Positions 13,561 through 26,558 of a stretch of DNA of 64,000 bases are shown here, piece by piece (within the stretch, counting starts at the first letter, position 1; the number at the start of each line of letters is the position of its first letter). Under the pieces are notes generated by a model. It had not been told where the DNA came from and ran no database searches. It saw only the letters and a list, made by a program, of their open reading frames with translations. Position numbers and translations under genes: made by a program. This DNA comes from Isoetes taiwanensis (Eukaryota; Streptophyta; Lycopodiopsida; Isoetales; Isoetaceae). The stretch is from NCBI GenBank assembly GCA_021234155.1, contig JAJEKV010000025.1, forward strand, positions 13,706,283 to 13,770,282, written 5' to 3'.

Positions 13561-14138
13561 ATTTATATCTAATTTCCTATGAATTTTGCCTAGAATAGAT
13601 AAACCATCATTCAATTAAATTAGATTATGTCTTAATTTTGGGACAAATTAGCATATCTAAATTCCCTACACATTTCACTCAAAATTATGAAAATTTAATA
13701 TCATGCCATTATTTACAAAATAGTCAACATTTCAATATAGCACCATATCATGCAAAAACGCATAACAAAAATTGCATAGTTATTCAACTTTTCTTCAAGC
13801 ACCCCCAATGATATCATAGCCTTCTTCCCCGAAAGAATTTTGAGTATTGTAATTTTTCGTGATTTAAATGAATAGTGTTTGGAGTCCATGAGTACAAAAC
13901 ACTTTCATAGTCTAGCCAAAGATCAGATCACTCTACTTTCCTCCATCTTTGTCCAACAATCTCGGTGCATCTTTCTTTATCCGATACGCTGGTCAACCGC
14001 ATGCACCGACACCACCCATTCCACCCATAAGCGGTTTAGTTAATGTTACCTTCTTCTTTGCAAATATCGAGATAGGTGAACCTAACCACACCGATATGTA
14101 TCTAAATCAGCCGGGCTTTACTACCACAAATTGGTGGC
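13561..14138 (-). mobile_element. Module T, antisense transposon-like fragment
   Basis: Copy of 55736-56325 with several indels; ends at the shared exon 1 breakpoint. Confidence 0.65.
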
Positions 14139-17100
14139 ATTCAACGTGTCGTAGATTGAACCGCTTAAGTAAGTCTTAAAAAGTGTGGTTAGATAGAGCA
14201 GTTAAAGAATGTTATAACATTTCAATTGGTTTGTTTTGTTGCAGAGGGAGTAGCTGGGTTGTATGGTGGACTCAAAAGCCCGCTTTGGTGGCCGATGTAT
14301 TGTACGTGGGATTTGGAGTGCACCTATTTGTGCCCTGACGGGTTCGAAAAGCATGGGCAGACGCAGTATGTTTCACCAACAGAATAAAGAAGTTACGGGA
14401 GTAGACTGTGGCGTTTCGAACTCCGCTTTCTCCTGGGATTTTCCACCACCGGAGATTTCTCGCGACCAAAATGTGGGCCAAAGGTCGCTATTGCACCGAT
14501 GCCGTGAATAAAATTTAATTCATCTAAAGACATTGGTTGTTTCGCGCTTCAATTCATCCACGCCATAACTATCTCGTGGCTCCCCATCACCATGGTCCGC
14601 CTGAGGACAAAAGTAAAAGTCATTATTTCCCATTGCCGCTTTCTTCCACAATGCATAGAATTATTATAGATTGCTGTATAGATGGTATTTTAATACACTT
14701 CACACCGTCAATTGATTAATTTCTAAATCAATTTGTCAATTGTCAATTTCTTATACTAAGAAAGATCAATCAATTATTAGTTAGTGGGTGGGTAACTACT
14801 CTAGACTAAGAAAATCAATCAATCAATTATTAGTTAGTGACTCCACTTCCACACCATGTACCACTTGGCGCCATCCTATTACTTAGTAATCCTTATACTC
14901 TTATCCTACATCCTTAGGACATATGATCTATCGCCTACCACATATGGCTTATAGGACTCACTGCGCTTTTTTTGTCACAGATTTGGATTCGTGAGTGACG
15001 GATTATGCTACTCTCAATCGCCCCAAGGGGTACATTGAATGGGCCCAATGTGTCAGGGGAGAGATCACTTCCAAATCTATGTATCTAAGTGGCGGTCCAT
15101 TTTCTATATCTCACGGCTGCCATCACATGTGCAATGTGAGGAACACCTCTGCCCTTCAGAGAAAAAAATTGAAATCGGGCTGCCTTGTCGCTTTGTTGGG
15201 ATCTACGATACCAAAGGTTTTAATTATGGAGGAGGTCGGTGATTTGCAAGAATAAATATGTAAAGATAATAACAGGGGTTTTTTGTATTTTTGTACGCTT
15301 TTCTACAAAGGCTAGTTTTTCTAGACCGCTACAGATTCAAATGGATGTACTCACGCGCATATCTAGAGTGCACCATTCTTAGTCATGCTGATTTAGTTTT
15401 TTTTTGGTAATGGTCCAACATCCAAGGGCTCACAACAAAAGCCTCTTTACTTTTTAGAGGCTAACATGCAACCCCTCCCCGACAGCATTTCAGTGGCAAC
15501 TTGCGTACCGCTTCATCTTCAATCATGATCTCCGGGCTTCCTTTCCCGGGCTTCTATCTTTTCCGCTAAGTTATCTTCCTCGACCTTCCCCTCCATCCAA
15601 ATCTCTGCTCAGAGGGACACAAGGGCCGTGTTACCCAAAGGTAAAGGGGATTTTGGATTCTTGCAAACACTCGTAAAAAAAATGCAAAGATATGGCCTTC
15701 AAGTCTTCCAGCTTAGTAACGCGCCTTGATCAGATAAGTTTTTCGGGAAAATCGTGGTGCCCACAAGAATGGGCTTTGAGTCGAGTCTTGCGGACTTCCA
15801 TTTGACAACAACGAGATCATGCAGACAAACGAATTTGAAGCTGTGGTAAGCAATGATTTATGGCGTGGATCTCAGATTCTCAAGGATTGCGCTCGTAGTT
15901 ACTGATGCTATCCTCTCGTTCCGCCATGTTCCGCTTGCTTAGAACCTAGGGTAGCAAAACAAAGATTTGTTTCCAGGGCTGCACGTGACTCCATGCAGTG
16001 AAATATTTAATCCGCTCACCGCGCGTAATTCAGCATGTTTTGCCTTGGCCGATCGGAGTTGGGGCCCCTGCTTTTTGTGCGATGTGCATGTACGCTAGTA
16101 CAGTTATTCCATGATTTCATTGAGCCAAAGAAGACCCAAAATGCGCAGTGATGCGCAGATTACGCAGAGTCAAGCCATGTCTACAAATCTTGGCACTTTT
16201 CTATAAGATCAATCCGTAGATATTTGATTTCTCCTCAAGAAATTTTATGCAAAATGCCTCGCAAGAGTCCCTTATGCAGCCCCAAGAAGTGCATTTAACG
16301 ATCACATCTCAGTCATAGTAGTGCTGCCAAGCATGCAAATGGAAAATGAGTCAGTACACTTTTCAAATATGCAGAGATGAACTGCCCTACAAGTGGCATA
16401 CTATAATAAATACATGATGCTTAACATGATCAATCTCCGACACCTTTTGATGTTGACATGGTCGATCTATTGAAGACATGGATTCTTCCTTAATCCTTGT
16501 CAAACAGTACTACGCATCTCCTCGAACTCTCACTCTCTTCTTTCTACCATGGCAAATGCTCAGCTCAAAAAGCCTTTCATCTTAGAGCGACGTTAGTTTT
16601 AAACCTAGGTTCATCAAAATTCTTTTTGGAAATTTCAGGTAATCGTGGATTGAAATGCAGTATGATTTTGGAGCATATGATTTGCCCGCCAAATTGCCGC
16701 TAATCGCATAAGCATCATCTGCTTCGTGCCTCCTTTCCATTTCCATTGCTGCCTTGAAATCTACAAGATAATAGTTTTGTAGCTTCTCACATTCTATTTT
16801 CATGTTGTACATGATTTCTTTCATGCCGCTTATAATTCCTATGTACCATCTTACTATTATATGTGTTGCATCATATTTGTATTTCTTCAAGACTTTTAAT
16901 TGTTTATGATTGGTACCTTTTGTCGGTAAACATAAGTTCTCCAAATCCCCTACAATGGCATTTATGAGGATATTACTCTTTATTTGACACTCCAAAATCC
17001 CATCAGTCTAATCATCGCGGATGTACTCTTCCCTACTACTTTGCCCAGAGTAATCATTTCTAACATGTTTGTACTCGAGGACACTTATATGACGCTGACA

Positions 17101-17755
17101 TGATTACGCTTAATGTATCGCTATCTGCTACCTTGATGTTATTGTGTTTTAGTAATTAATATTTAGTCCTGCAACATTTACCTATGTTTATAAAAAGAAG
17201 AAATTCAAGGGCCCAAAAAATTTTTTACTTATAACAATCAACACACAACTACCATTAAATATTATAATAATAAACCATTGCATTTAACACATATTAATTA
17301 AATCCTCTTTAAACCCCTTTTGGTTTGGGTATATTCACATCTAAGTCACGCAAGGTGTTTCTGAGCTCCGAAAATATATTTACAATAATATGTATAAAAT
17401 TACCACCATTATACATTCTTTAAAACCTTATAGTATTTTGCAAACCTTAATATACAAGATACAAAAACTCAGAGCATGCATACCCCACAAACGAGGATCA
17501 CATGTACTGTCCAGATCTTGAATAAAGGGCAACAATATGCCCATCCGATGTACTCGCGTCTCTGAGTAAGGTGCTAATGCCATCAATACTGACATAACCG
17601 ACCACTAAAATAAAAGTAACCCAATTGCTCCTACAATGTAAACCATGCAAACTTCTAATATTGGAAACACGTATATCACAGAAGCATTATGGTAACCTAA
17701 GTTCAACCCAAACAATCAATCGAAGTATTAGTATACCGAAGTTCCACGTGAAAGT
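14139..17755 (+). pseudogene. Cysteine-rich gene, damaged copy E, exon 3 interrupted
   Basis: Exon 1 remnant about 14139-14166, exon 2 about 14245-14611 with an intact GCAG acceptor, exon 3 first part 14981-15255 after an intact CACAG acceptor. Element X follows, then the exon 3 remainder about 17569-17755. The layout from the truncated 3' module through T, gene and X matches copy C, which shows a segmental duplication of at least 5 kb. Frameshifts throughout. Confidence 0.75.
15256..17568. mobile_element. Element X, second copy in exon 3
   Basis: Colinear with 7043-9463, sharing ends and exon 3 insertion point, but lacking the TATC microsatellite region. The minus strand has a 137-residue open frame (16582-16995), but it is not kept in the first copy, so no gene is called. 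Confidence 0.65.
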
Positions 17756-19440
17756 AAGTAAAGCTTTCATCCCCGCCAAGATAGTGTTAGCCAACGCTTA
17801 TCCTTGACAGGATGAATTTGACTTATTATAGGCCTATGACGATTTCATCTCTGGCCTTATATGACTTGGGATCTATAATAAACATCTACTCAATATCTAT
17901 GTTATTTAGTCATTTGGGACCTATAATAAACATCTACTCATATCATTTTACTTAGTCAATGACATCGGCCATGCCTTGCAAATGTTAAATCAAATGGTGT
18001 ATGTATGTCAGTATTTTTTTGAAAGACATGTTTTAAAACATAAGTTAAGAATTTATCATGCATGGCTAAGGCCGCTAACATTTTCTTCGGGCTTCTAAAA
18101 CTCCGCGGGGTTGAACCCACTATTAACGCCCAACCTCGCGGCCGCTGAATTTATGTAGCAATTCAAGTGTATTTGTAGTTGTGAGTTGTATTAACATTCA
18201 ATCTAAAGGTCGCAATTTATGTAGCACCACGATTCGTAGTTGTGGAGTTGCGTATTTCACTTAAGAGACTAGAATAGAAAATGAAATAGGTATTTTAACG
18301 CCCACTTGAGAACTAGTTGGTTACACAATTGGAGGCAATACGAGACAAATTGAAATGACCATGCTCTGACAATATCTTGTTCTAGCCTCTAATTTAGCTA
18401 CTCTCAACCGTCATTGGTAACTTAGGTAACGATATACTATCTCTCCTCAAGAACTTAAGTAACATTCCACGGAATCTGCTGCATATCTCATCAAATGTGC
18501 TTACGCTTGCTTCATTATTGAAACTCGATCAAATTTCGCAAAATACATTATCTATATTGAAAAATGACGATGAAGCTTCATGCATAAAGTTGTATCACAC
18601 TTTAGCTATAGTACATTTGCTTAGTAAGCACAAAATGATGGAATGCTCGCGACTTAACCTAGAGCATGTGCGTTTAATGTGGAGAAGACAAGTCACCTCC
18701 CGCACAAAGAACTATCCATATTACTTGTCTTGCAACACTATGGGCATCAATCCTTATATGCCTTGTTAATTTTTAAGACCACATTTCAAGAATGATTTGA
18801 TAAGATTTATATTAAGTATATCTTAAGAAGCTTCTTAGCTTAAGAGTACTAATATTGACACCCAAGTTTAGCAGAGAAGATGATTTACATGGGTTGTTTG
18901 ATTTCCGCTAAAGTCGTAATAAATCACAGATATCAATACATGGATTTGTATGACTAAAAAACTTTCTCATAAAAAAGATTTAGGAGGATTGGAAATAGGA
19001 AATAGCATCTTTGTCTTGCCCTCGAATGGCTAGAACGCGAGTCCTAAAAAGTGGCAAGTTCTATCTCCATAATTACTTCAACTTCTCCTTTCAATCTCTT
19101 AGCTAAAAAGAATTTTGCATTTGATAACGAATGTGCATATATTTTGATAAAGGCCAATCAAGTTTCCTATAAAATTCTAAAATATTCAAAGATGAATATG
19201 TGTCTATTATAAAAGAGGATCTACATGTTGCAAACTCGAAAATGTCCTTTTATGGTTTTACAAACGCTTTCACTCAAACTTGCTTAGGAGTCGCCATGAT
19301 TGACACCTGAGTGATTTTCTTTAGGAGGTGAATATTGCACACTCCGTAGGAAGAATGGTAGGAAGAACAGTAGGAAAAATAGTAGGAAGAAGGGTAGGAA
19401 GAATCAATTAGTTGACCTTATCACATGGCAATTTATCTAA
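17756..19440 (+). repeat. 3' module of the tandem gene unit
   Basis: Full-length, indel-rich version of 47627-49320, ending in GTAGGAAGAA-type direct repeats near 19345-19410 and the start of the T-module flank. Confidence 0.75.
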
Positions 19441-19470
19441 TTTCCTATGAATTTTTGCCTAGAATAGATA

Positions 19471-20624
19471 CCTCAAATAGCAAAAAGTCGGGTCCACTCA
19501 AAATGGTCGTAAGAAATTAAACGACAAAAAGATAAATGCAATGCACACACACCTGCATCTATTCCTTGCAAATTGAAAAATTAAAATAGATAGAAGGAAT
19601 TATGATGTCAAAGACAATGCAATTCCAGGAGTAAGGCCGGGAACTTTGATCTACATTGAGTTGGCCTTGAGCTTTCTCTTCTAATTCCATTTGAATTTTT
19701 TGCTTTAAAGAGAGATTGCTTGCATTTACATCTAGGGGTTTCATTTGTTCCCCAACACTTTCTATTTAGCTCATTCTATAACAGTATACATACCAAATTT
19801 TATTGAGGAGCATAGGCAATTTGACACGTATATTCATACCCAAGCTTTTGGAACTGAGCATAACTTTTGCTCCTAAATATTGTGGTGACTCAAGAGAAAA
19901 AGGAAAATGTGTTTCATGCTCCCTAATTCTACGTACCACTCAGGAATGATATTAATAAATCTTCAATTAGCAAGATGTCACGGTGAGCAAGTATATGTTC
20001 AAGTTCTTTCCTAAACTGATGCAAAGATCCATTGCAAATGGAGTATCTCGTGAGGGCAAACATAAGAAGATTTCTTTAATCCATAAGAAGAAGGAGAACA
20101 ATGCACCTTAAGAGAAAACTCCGCATCTCCATCTTTAAGATTTAGAATACATAGTTTCAAGTATAATCTATATTTCTTAAATATTTTCGACATAACAATC
20201 CAATCCACAAAATTATCATCCAAAGACAGTACCTTACTAAAAAGACTTATAATGCATGCAAAAGTCGAATCGATTCTTCTTCATTTGGACATGTACTAAT
20301 TTGCTCTGTGACATGGTCAAGTAATGATTCTCCACATCTATTCGTATTAACTCTTTTCTTAACATGCCAATGCTTTGACAATTCATCAAACTCTGGATGA
20401 AGAAGAATACCTTATGCAATCAGAGTTTGATGCTTTCCATAGATCCCATGAAGATCATCAAATAAAACAACAAAAACCATCTAAAACTATCTCGACTACT
20501 ATAGCTAAAGCTTTGATGAGCCTATCAGCAGCCTTTCAAGGGTTCCGCCGCCTAGTGGCGCAAAAGAAGTAGTGCGCTTTTTTACACGCAGGTTTGGACT
20601 TCATAATTGTAGCATTTTAATAGT
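19471..20624. repeat. Element Y, ~1.15 kb
   Basis: Begins right after GCCTAGAATAGATA of module T, where the T sequence stops, and ends at GCATTTTAATAGT. The same left junction recurs at 63921 and the right junction at about 50480. A plus-strand frame near its right end (about 20375-20572; also 50267-50479) shares EYLMQSEFDAFHRS and IKQQKPSKTISTT between copies. This may be the C-terminus of a captured or element-encoded protein of unknown function. Three minus-strand ORFs of 60-70 residues were not recognised. Confidence 0.55.
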
Positions 20625-21650
20625 CAGGGCTTAGTTGTGGCGATCATAGCATGTATTGTTATGAATGTTACTTAGTCAATGATCGCCAAGTGCCTTGCAA
20701 ATGTTAAATCAAATGGTGTATGTATGTCGGGGATTTTTTGAAAGACATACGAACATAAAGAAATTTATCGGCAAGAGCCAAGACCGTCATAACATTTCCT
20801 TCAGTTTAAACCCGCGGGGTTGAACTTACTTATTTAAATCGGCCTAAACCCTCTACACGTTATACTATGTAGCAATTCATGTATTTGTAGTTGTGGAGTT
20901 GTATTAATATTCAATCTAGTGTCATAATTTATGTAGCACCACGATTCAGAAGCGTGGAGTTGCGTATTTCACTTAAGAGACTAGAATAGAAAATGAAATA
21001 GTATTTTAACGCTCCACTTGAGAATTATTGGTTACACAATTGGAGGCACACAGACAATTGAACTCCATCATGCCGACTACTAGCTTTGTTCTAGCCTTCC
21101 CCAATTAGCTACTCTCAACTCCGGGCCGCATTGGTAACTTAGGTAACGCGATATACTATCTCTCCTTAACTTGCTACCATTCCACGACCCAAGGCATATC
21201 TCATCAAATGTAGTTTACGCTTTGCTTCATTATTGAAACCGGATCAACCGCAAATACATTCTCCAGTATTGGAAAAAATGACGCGACGAAGCCCTCATAG
21301 ACAAAAGTTGGCTAGGCTCACTTTACAATACATTTGCTAGTAAGCAATGTCGTATGGAATGCTCAGACTAACCTAGAGCACGCAAGCTAATGGAGAAAAC
21401 AAGTTACTCAAGACTCTCACATCTCCACTCTCCTCAACAAAAAGAACTATCCATATTACTGTCTTGCACAACTATGGGTAATCGGGTCCTTAGCAGTATG
21501 CCTTGTTAATTTTTAAGACCACATTTCTAATGATTTTACAAGATTTATATTGGCATATCTAAAGCTGCAACTTAACTTAAGAGTACTAATATTGACACCC
21601 GTGTTTTATGGTGAGAAGATGATTCTATGGGTTATGAGGTCACAGTTTAA
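20625..21650 (+). repeat. Partial 3' module
   Basis: Contains the central 1 kb of the 3' module, from the TTACTTAGTCAATGATCG region to about GCTGCATATC, where module U starts. The same partial module, with the same ends, lies at 50491-51515. Confidence 0.7.
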
Positions 21651-22465
21651 TAAACTCGCTGCATATCGCGTTTTTGTGATAAGCGTAAAGAGTTGCAAAT
21701 TGCGGCCCAAAATGAGGCATAAATGACCAACAATATGCTCAAGTAAATATTAAATGCCAACTATGTAACAGATCAGCCTGCAGAATGCACTAGGCGCATC
21801 TAGGCTCTCAAGAAATATTAAATGCCCACTTCTATGCAAATGCATCAGGCTCAAGTAAAATATTAAATGCCCACTTCTTTAGACATGGCCACCTCGTGAG
21901 GAAGAAGCGCCATATGATTTTTATTTGTGATACGCTGCGTAAAGACACGGAATTACAATGTTCTATTGACTACCTATTGACTTAAAAACAATGCTCTATT
22001 GACTTAGGAGGCCTCTAAGCCATGTATGAATGACATAGAAGGATGACAAATTTCGCTTAAGAGAGTGAACTCTGGTGCTATCGCCAGGCCCCTGCATAAC
22101 TGGCTAAATTTGTTCCCACATGGCCAATATTGCTCACAAGGCTCAAATCCAATAAATGAATTGCACGCTAATTAAGTGCAAAGATCCATTTCGCCCCTCC
22201 ATAAGCCATGTTCCGGTCTTATAACAAAGCCAAGTAAGAAAATGACTCTATGGAAGTTTCTTCAAGCCGCTAAAATACCGAGCTCTTAATGAGTGCGATC
22301 GTAGGGCCTTCTAATCTCGCCACGCGGGCTAAATGAATGTCGCATAAAGACCAAATATAGAAAAAGCTAGCGTGTCGACAAATTATCTACAGTGAAAAGA
22401 GATGCCCTCTAACATTATGCAAACTGGGTCCCACAAAGTAAGTTGGGGTGCATGATTTAATGTAG

Positions 22466-22825
22466 GCATGCTTGAGCCTAGATGGCATGTTGGAGCCTAG
22501 ATGGTATTTGAGCCACCTTGGCATGTTAGAGCCTAGGTGGCATGTTGGAAGTCGCATTTTGCATGCCTCGGAGCCACCTTTTGGTGCGTTGGAGCCTTGG
22601 TGGCATGTTGGAACCTAAGTGGCGTGTTTCGGCCACCTCAGGCACCGCTGTCATGTTTTGAGAGCTGCCTTGGCATGTTTGAACCTAGGTGGCATGTTGG
22701 GAACCCACGCGGGCATGTGAGCCATCTTGGCATGTTGGAACCCATGGGCAAGATGTTTGGAGCCACCTTGGCATGTTTGGGCCTAGTGGCATGTTGGTGG
22801 CATGTTTGAGCCATCTTCGAGGGCA
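22466..22825. repeat. 19-bp minisatellite, array 1
   Basis: About 17 degenerate copies of GCATGTTGGAGCCTAGGTG and GCATGTTTGAGCCACCTTG types in mixed order. Confidence 0.9.
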
Positions 22826-24176
22826 ACCTTGCGCACCCCCTTGGCCCCTTGGTCCCTAGTGCCATGTTGCCTCTCGTAGCTTCCGACCTTGCTATGTAGG
22901 CTTATCTCTGCTTTTGATATGCCGAATTTTTTCACATGTTGTCAGCTTCTCCATGTTTAACACCGCTAACTTTCTCAAAATGGCAATTAGTTACTAATTT
23001 ATAATCATTTATCTTCAAAGAATCGCTACGCAATTTATTATTATTTCACCAAGATTCAAAAAATCATAAGTAATGCATCTTTTGGCTTTAGTTCTTGATT
23101 TTTGCTATGTGTTTGCGTATTTGTTTCTTGGTCTAACTTCTTGCACCCTAGATTTTTATGTAATCGAGGCGCCCTTTCTTAACTGAATACTTTTTTACCA
23201 TGGCAACCCCTTAAGCATTAGGGAACCTTTGATTAGGTTTCCATTTGTTTCTAACGCCTCGCCTATTTCATCAAGGATTTTTACTTTTTTGGTTGAAAAA
23301 TCGTATATTGCATATGTAAGCTTTTTGGACCTGAATTCGCATGTTGGTCTCGCTTATATCAAGTAAAAGTTTCGTGGAATTTGGCTAAATCTACAAATGG
23401 CTAATGTTTTGCAATTAGTTGCATTCTAATGGGTTTTGGGTAATTTAGGTGGAATTTCGCTAATTGCACTTAATCAAGGCCAAGAACTCCCCGACCAGCC
23501 TTATTTATGCCAAAGAACCCCTATATGCATGAAAGAACAAATCGGCCATTCTTATAAACGTAAATGCCCGCCGTATTTTGGTTTGCCTATAAAAATTTTC
23601 AAAGAAGATTCAAAATGAATGCATAGTCTCCGCTTACCCAAGCGCCGGGAACCTCGAGCAATAGATGCATATGTGGAAGTCTTGGTGCCGAAATGCTATC
23701 GCAGTCTAAATCCAAACTTTTATCATGTACGTTGTTGTCTCAACACAAATTGCTTTGCCATTCTAATGGTATATGCCAACTATGCAACAGACTAGGGCTC
23801 GCAAATATTAAATGCCCAAGGAGGATTTCCTAGCTTGTGCAGAAGACTTATAATTGCGGCCCAAAATGAGGCATAAATGACCAACAATATGCTCGCGAAA
23901 TATTAAATGCCAACTATGCAATGCACTAGGCTCCGCGAATGCATTCAGGCGCATCTAGGCTCTCTAGTCATTAAATGCCCACTTCTATGCAAATGTATCA
24001 GGCTCGCAAATATTAAATGCCCACTTCTTTAGACATGGCCACCTCGTGAGGAAGAAGGCCAAGGAGGATTTTTAGCTTGTGATATGCGGCAAAAAGACAC
24101 GGAATTACAATCATGCTCTAAGTATTGACTCTATTGACTTAAAAACAATGCCTCTATTGACTTAGGAGTGCCTCTA

Positions 24177-24536
24177 TATACCCTTCAAAGTTGCCCAAAG
24201 ATGATCAAATCCGACGCCGCTTATGCCGAGTTGGTCGTGCCCCGCCACCGCTACATGTGACATTGAGCACGCAGATCCGCACGGGATGGTGGTGATCATA
24301 CCTTCGAGGTCATGGACATGCGATCGCCTGCGTCCTCGCACGCGACTTGACATGTACATACACATTTATTTCATGATGATGTATACTTGTACACACAAAG
24401 ATTCTTATTATTCCTCAAACCCTTTCTGGCTGGGTTTTAACCCTGACAAGAATAAGTTTGTCAAGGCCTTCGGGTCCCATAGGCCGCATTGGTCCAAAGT
24501 GGATCTATAAAAACTATTCTATTCTATTCTATTCTA
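24177..24536 (+). mobile_element. Short element with (CTATT)n tail, copy 1
   Basis: Present between GTGCCTCTA and GGTTACG of module U; units without it read straight from GTGCCTCTA into AGTTACAG (about 43505). It ends in a (CTATT)n run after GGATCTATAAAAA. The simple-repeat tail and lack of inverted termini suggest a short nonautonomous retroelement (SINE-like or a LINE 3' fragment). No clear tRNA A/B boxes were found. The flanking CTA could be a target duplication or part of the tail. Confidence 0.55.
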
Positions 24537-24963
24537 GGTTACGTATGAATGACATGGCGATGATACCGGCTTAAGAGAGTGAACTCTCGGGCGCTATCGC
24601 GAGGGCCCCGTGACAATCTCAAGCAAATTTGTTTCCAATATGGCCAATATTGCTCGCTGGCGTTCAAACTAATAAATGAATTGCGTGAATGCTAATTATG
24701 CAAAGATTCATTTCGTCTCCATATAAGCCATGTTCGATCCTCCAACAAAGCGAAGTAAGAAATGACTTCTATGGGAAGTTTCTTCGTCGGGTTAAAATAC
24801 TCGCCTCTTAATGAGTGAACGTAGGGCCTCTAATCTCTTCACATGGGCTATAGCCGAATGTCACAAAGACCAAATAATAAAAAAGAAGGTGTCGCATAAA
24901 GACTAGTCACAAAGTTTAACGCTATGCAACCGTCCTACAAAGTCTTAGGCGTGATTTACTGTA

Positions 24964-25292
24964 GGGGCATGTTGAGCCCAGTGGCATGTTGGAGCCTAGA
25001 TGGTATGTTTGCCACCTTGGCATGTTAGAGCCTAGGTGGCATGCTGGAGGTCGCATGAGATGTTTGAGCCACCTTGGCATGTTGGAGCCTTGCGGCATGT
25101 TGAACCTATGGCGTGTTTCACACCTTATACCAAGGCGTGTCATGTCGGAGCCGGCTTGGCATGTTGAACCCACGTGGCATGTGTGAGCCTTCTTGGCATG
25201 TTGGAACCCATGCGTAGATGTTTGAGCCAATTCTGGCATGTTTGGGCCTAGGGTGGCATGTTGGTGGCATTGCCTGAGCTTATCTTGAGGGC
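24964..25292. repeat. 19-bp minisatellite, array 2
   Basis: Same GCATGTTKGAGCC-based repeat as 22466-22825, with more indels. Confidence 0.9.
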
Positions 25293-25540
25293 AACTCCTG
25301 TTACCCCCTTGGCCCCTTGGTCCCTAGTGCCATAAGCTGTCTCCGTAGCTCGCCATCTTATATATGTAGGCTTATCTCAAGTATGATATTAAGGCCGGAA
25401 TTTTCACATGTTGCTGCCTCCATGGCTAAATTTCCATAACTGAACAGAAAGCAATTAGTTACTAATTTATAATCATTTATCTTCAAAGAATCGGGCCATT
25501 TAATTTATTATTATCATTCACATTCAAAAATCATAGTAAT

Positions 25541-26558
25541 CGATCGATCCGAGACATCGTGATCGCCATTCTAGATCGCGCACGAAAGCATGCATGTCAT
25601 GCATGCATGGCGGGCGATGCCTGCTTTTGGTTGGGAGTTCGCTTTTCAAAGGCTCGCGATCCACGCCTCATCGGGCGCTTCCTCTCTCAAGCAGCATTCT
25701 TATTCTCTTTGAATTGTTTCTGTGCAGTGGGAGGGGCTTCTTCCCCGCTCGTTTAGCCAATTTGGCGCCTTTCATGCTATCCTTATCGCCTTTTTGGCTC
25801 GCCCCGTGATCTTCGCCCCGATCCTAGTTTGTAAGGAAGTTCTCTCGGGTAGTTCTGGGCGTGTGTTTGTTGGTTATGAGTCCCATTCTAGACCGACGAA
25901 CCGGTGACATCTGGACGCCATTCTAGAGTCGTGGGGATCTAGCATGCATGTCATGCATGCATACGCGCATGCACACATGCTCGCTTTTGGGTTGGGAGTT
26001 CGCTGCTGTGATCCACGCCTCATCGGGCGCTTTCCTCTTCTCTCGCCAGCATCTTTTATTCTCTTTGAACCCACCTCCCCTCTCTCTCGCTCATTATATT
26101 TGTACAAGTTCTGCTTATCATGTTTTTCACCCGCCGCGATGTTTTTTTTCACCGGGTGATGCTTTTCCTGCATGTTTTCTCGCTTGTTGTGTTGGTGATG
26201 TGCAGTACAAAGCTGGCGAGCTGCATTCCGCTTCGACTTCTCCATGCGGGGTTTGAGCGATTCTATGCCTTTACGCTTGTTCTGTTCTTCGCCGGGCTTA
26301 TCACTAGGTTTTTCCTCTAAAACCCGAAGCGCTGGTTTTAATCCCTGATAAGCTTTCTCGGCAGTACATCACCTAATTAATCTATTAGCATTGTATTTTT
26401 TGGGGGTCCAAATTATATAATTGATTTTCCTTATTTTTCGTGGTAGTTCGGGTGATGCGCGCTTTTACCCATCGCCCGGCCATTGTAGAAAATTTGCCGA
26501 TGAATGAGAAGCCTATCTCGGGCGCTTGTTGGTTTCTTTACAGTCCCATTCTAGGAAT
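25541..26558. repeat. W insert, GC-richer segment, copy 1
   Basis: Interrupts module U between CATAGTAAT and GCATCTTTTGGC; other units (for example 42390-42420) are continuous there. It is built of two related parts (about 25541-25893 and 25894-26558). Each opens with a CGCCATTCTAGA box and CATGCATGTCATGCATGC, and each ends with TTGTTGGTT...AGTCCCATTCTAG. Overlapping open frames of 60-123 residues on both strands reflect higher GC, not a recognisable protein. Confidence 0.6.
26288..26352. other. Hairpin in W insert, copy 1
   Basis: GCTTATCACTAGG pairs imperfectly with the downstream TGATAAGC arm. The better-preserved version is at 31901-31953. Confidence 0.5.

Noticed and set aside
16582-16995. 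137-residue minus-strand ORF in element X
   Set aside because: The same region of the other X copy (about 8440-8960) is not open; no recognised motif.
25874-26256. Overlapping ORFs of 60-123 residues in the W insert
   Set aside because: They overlap on both strands, are not preserved in the second W copy, and reflect higher GC with fewer stops.
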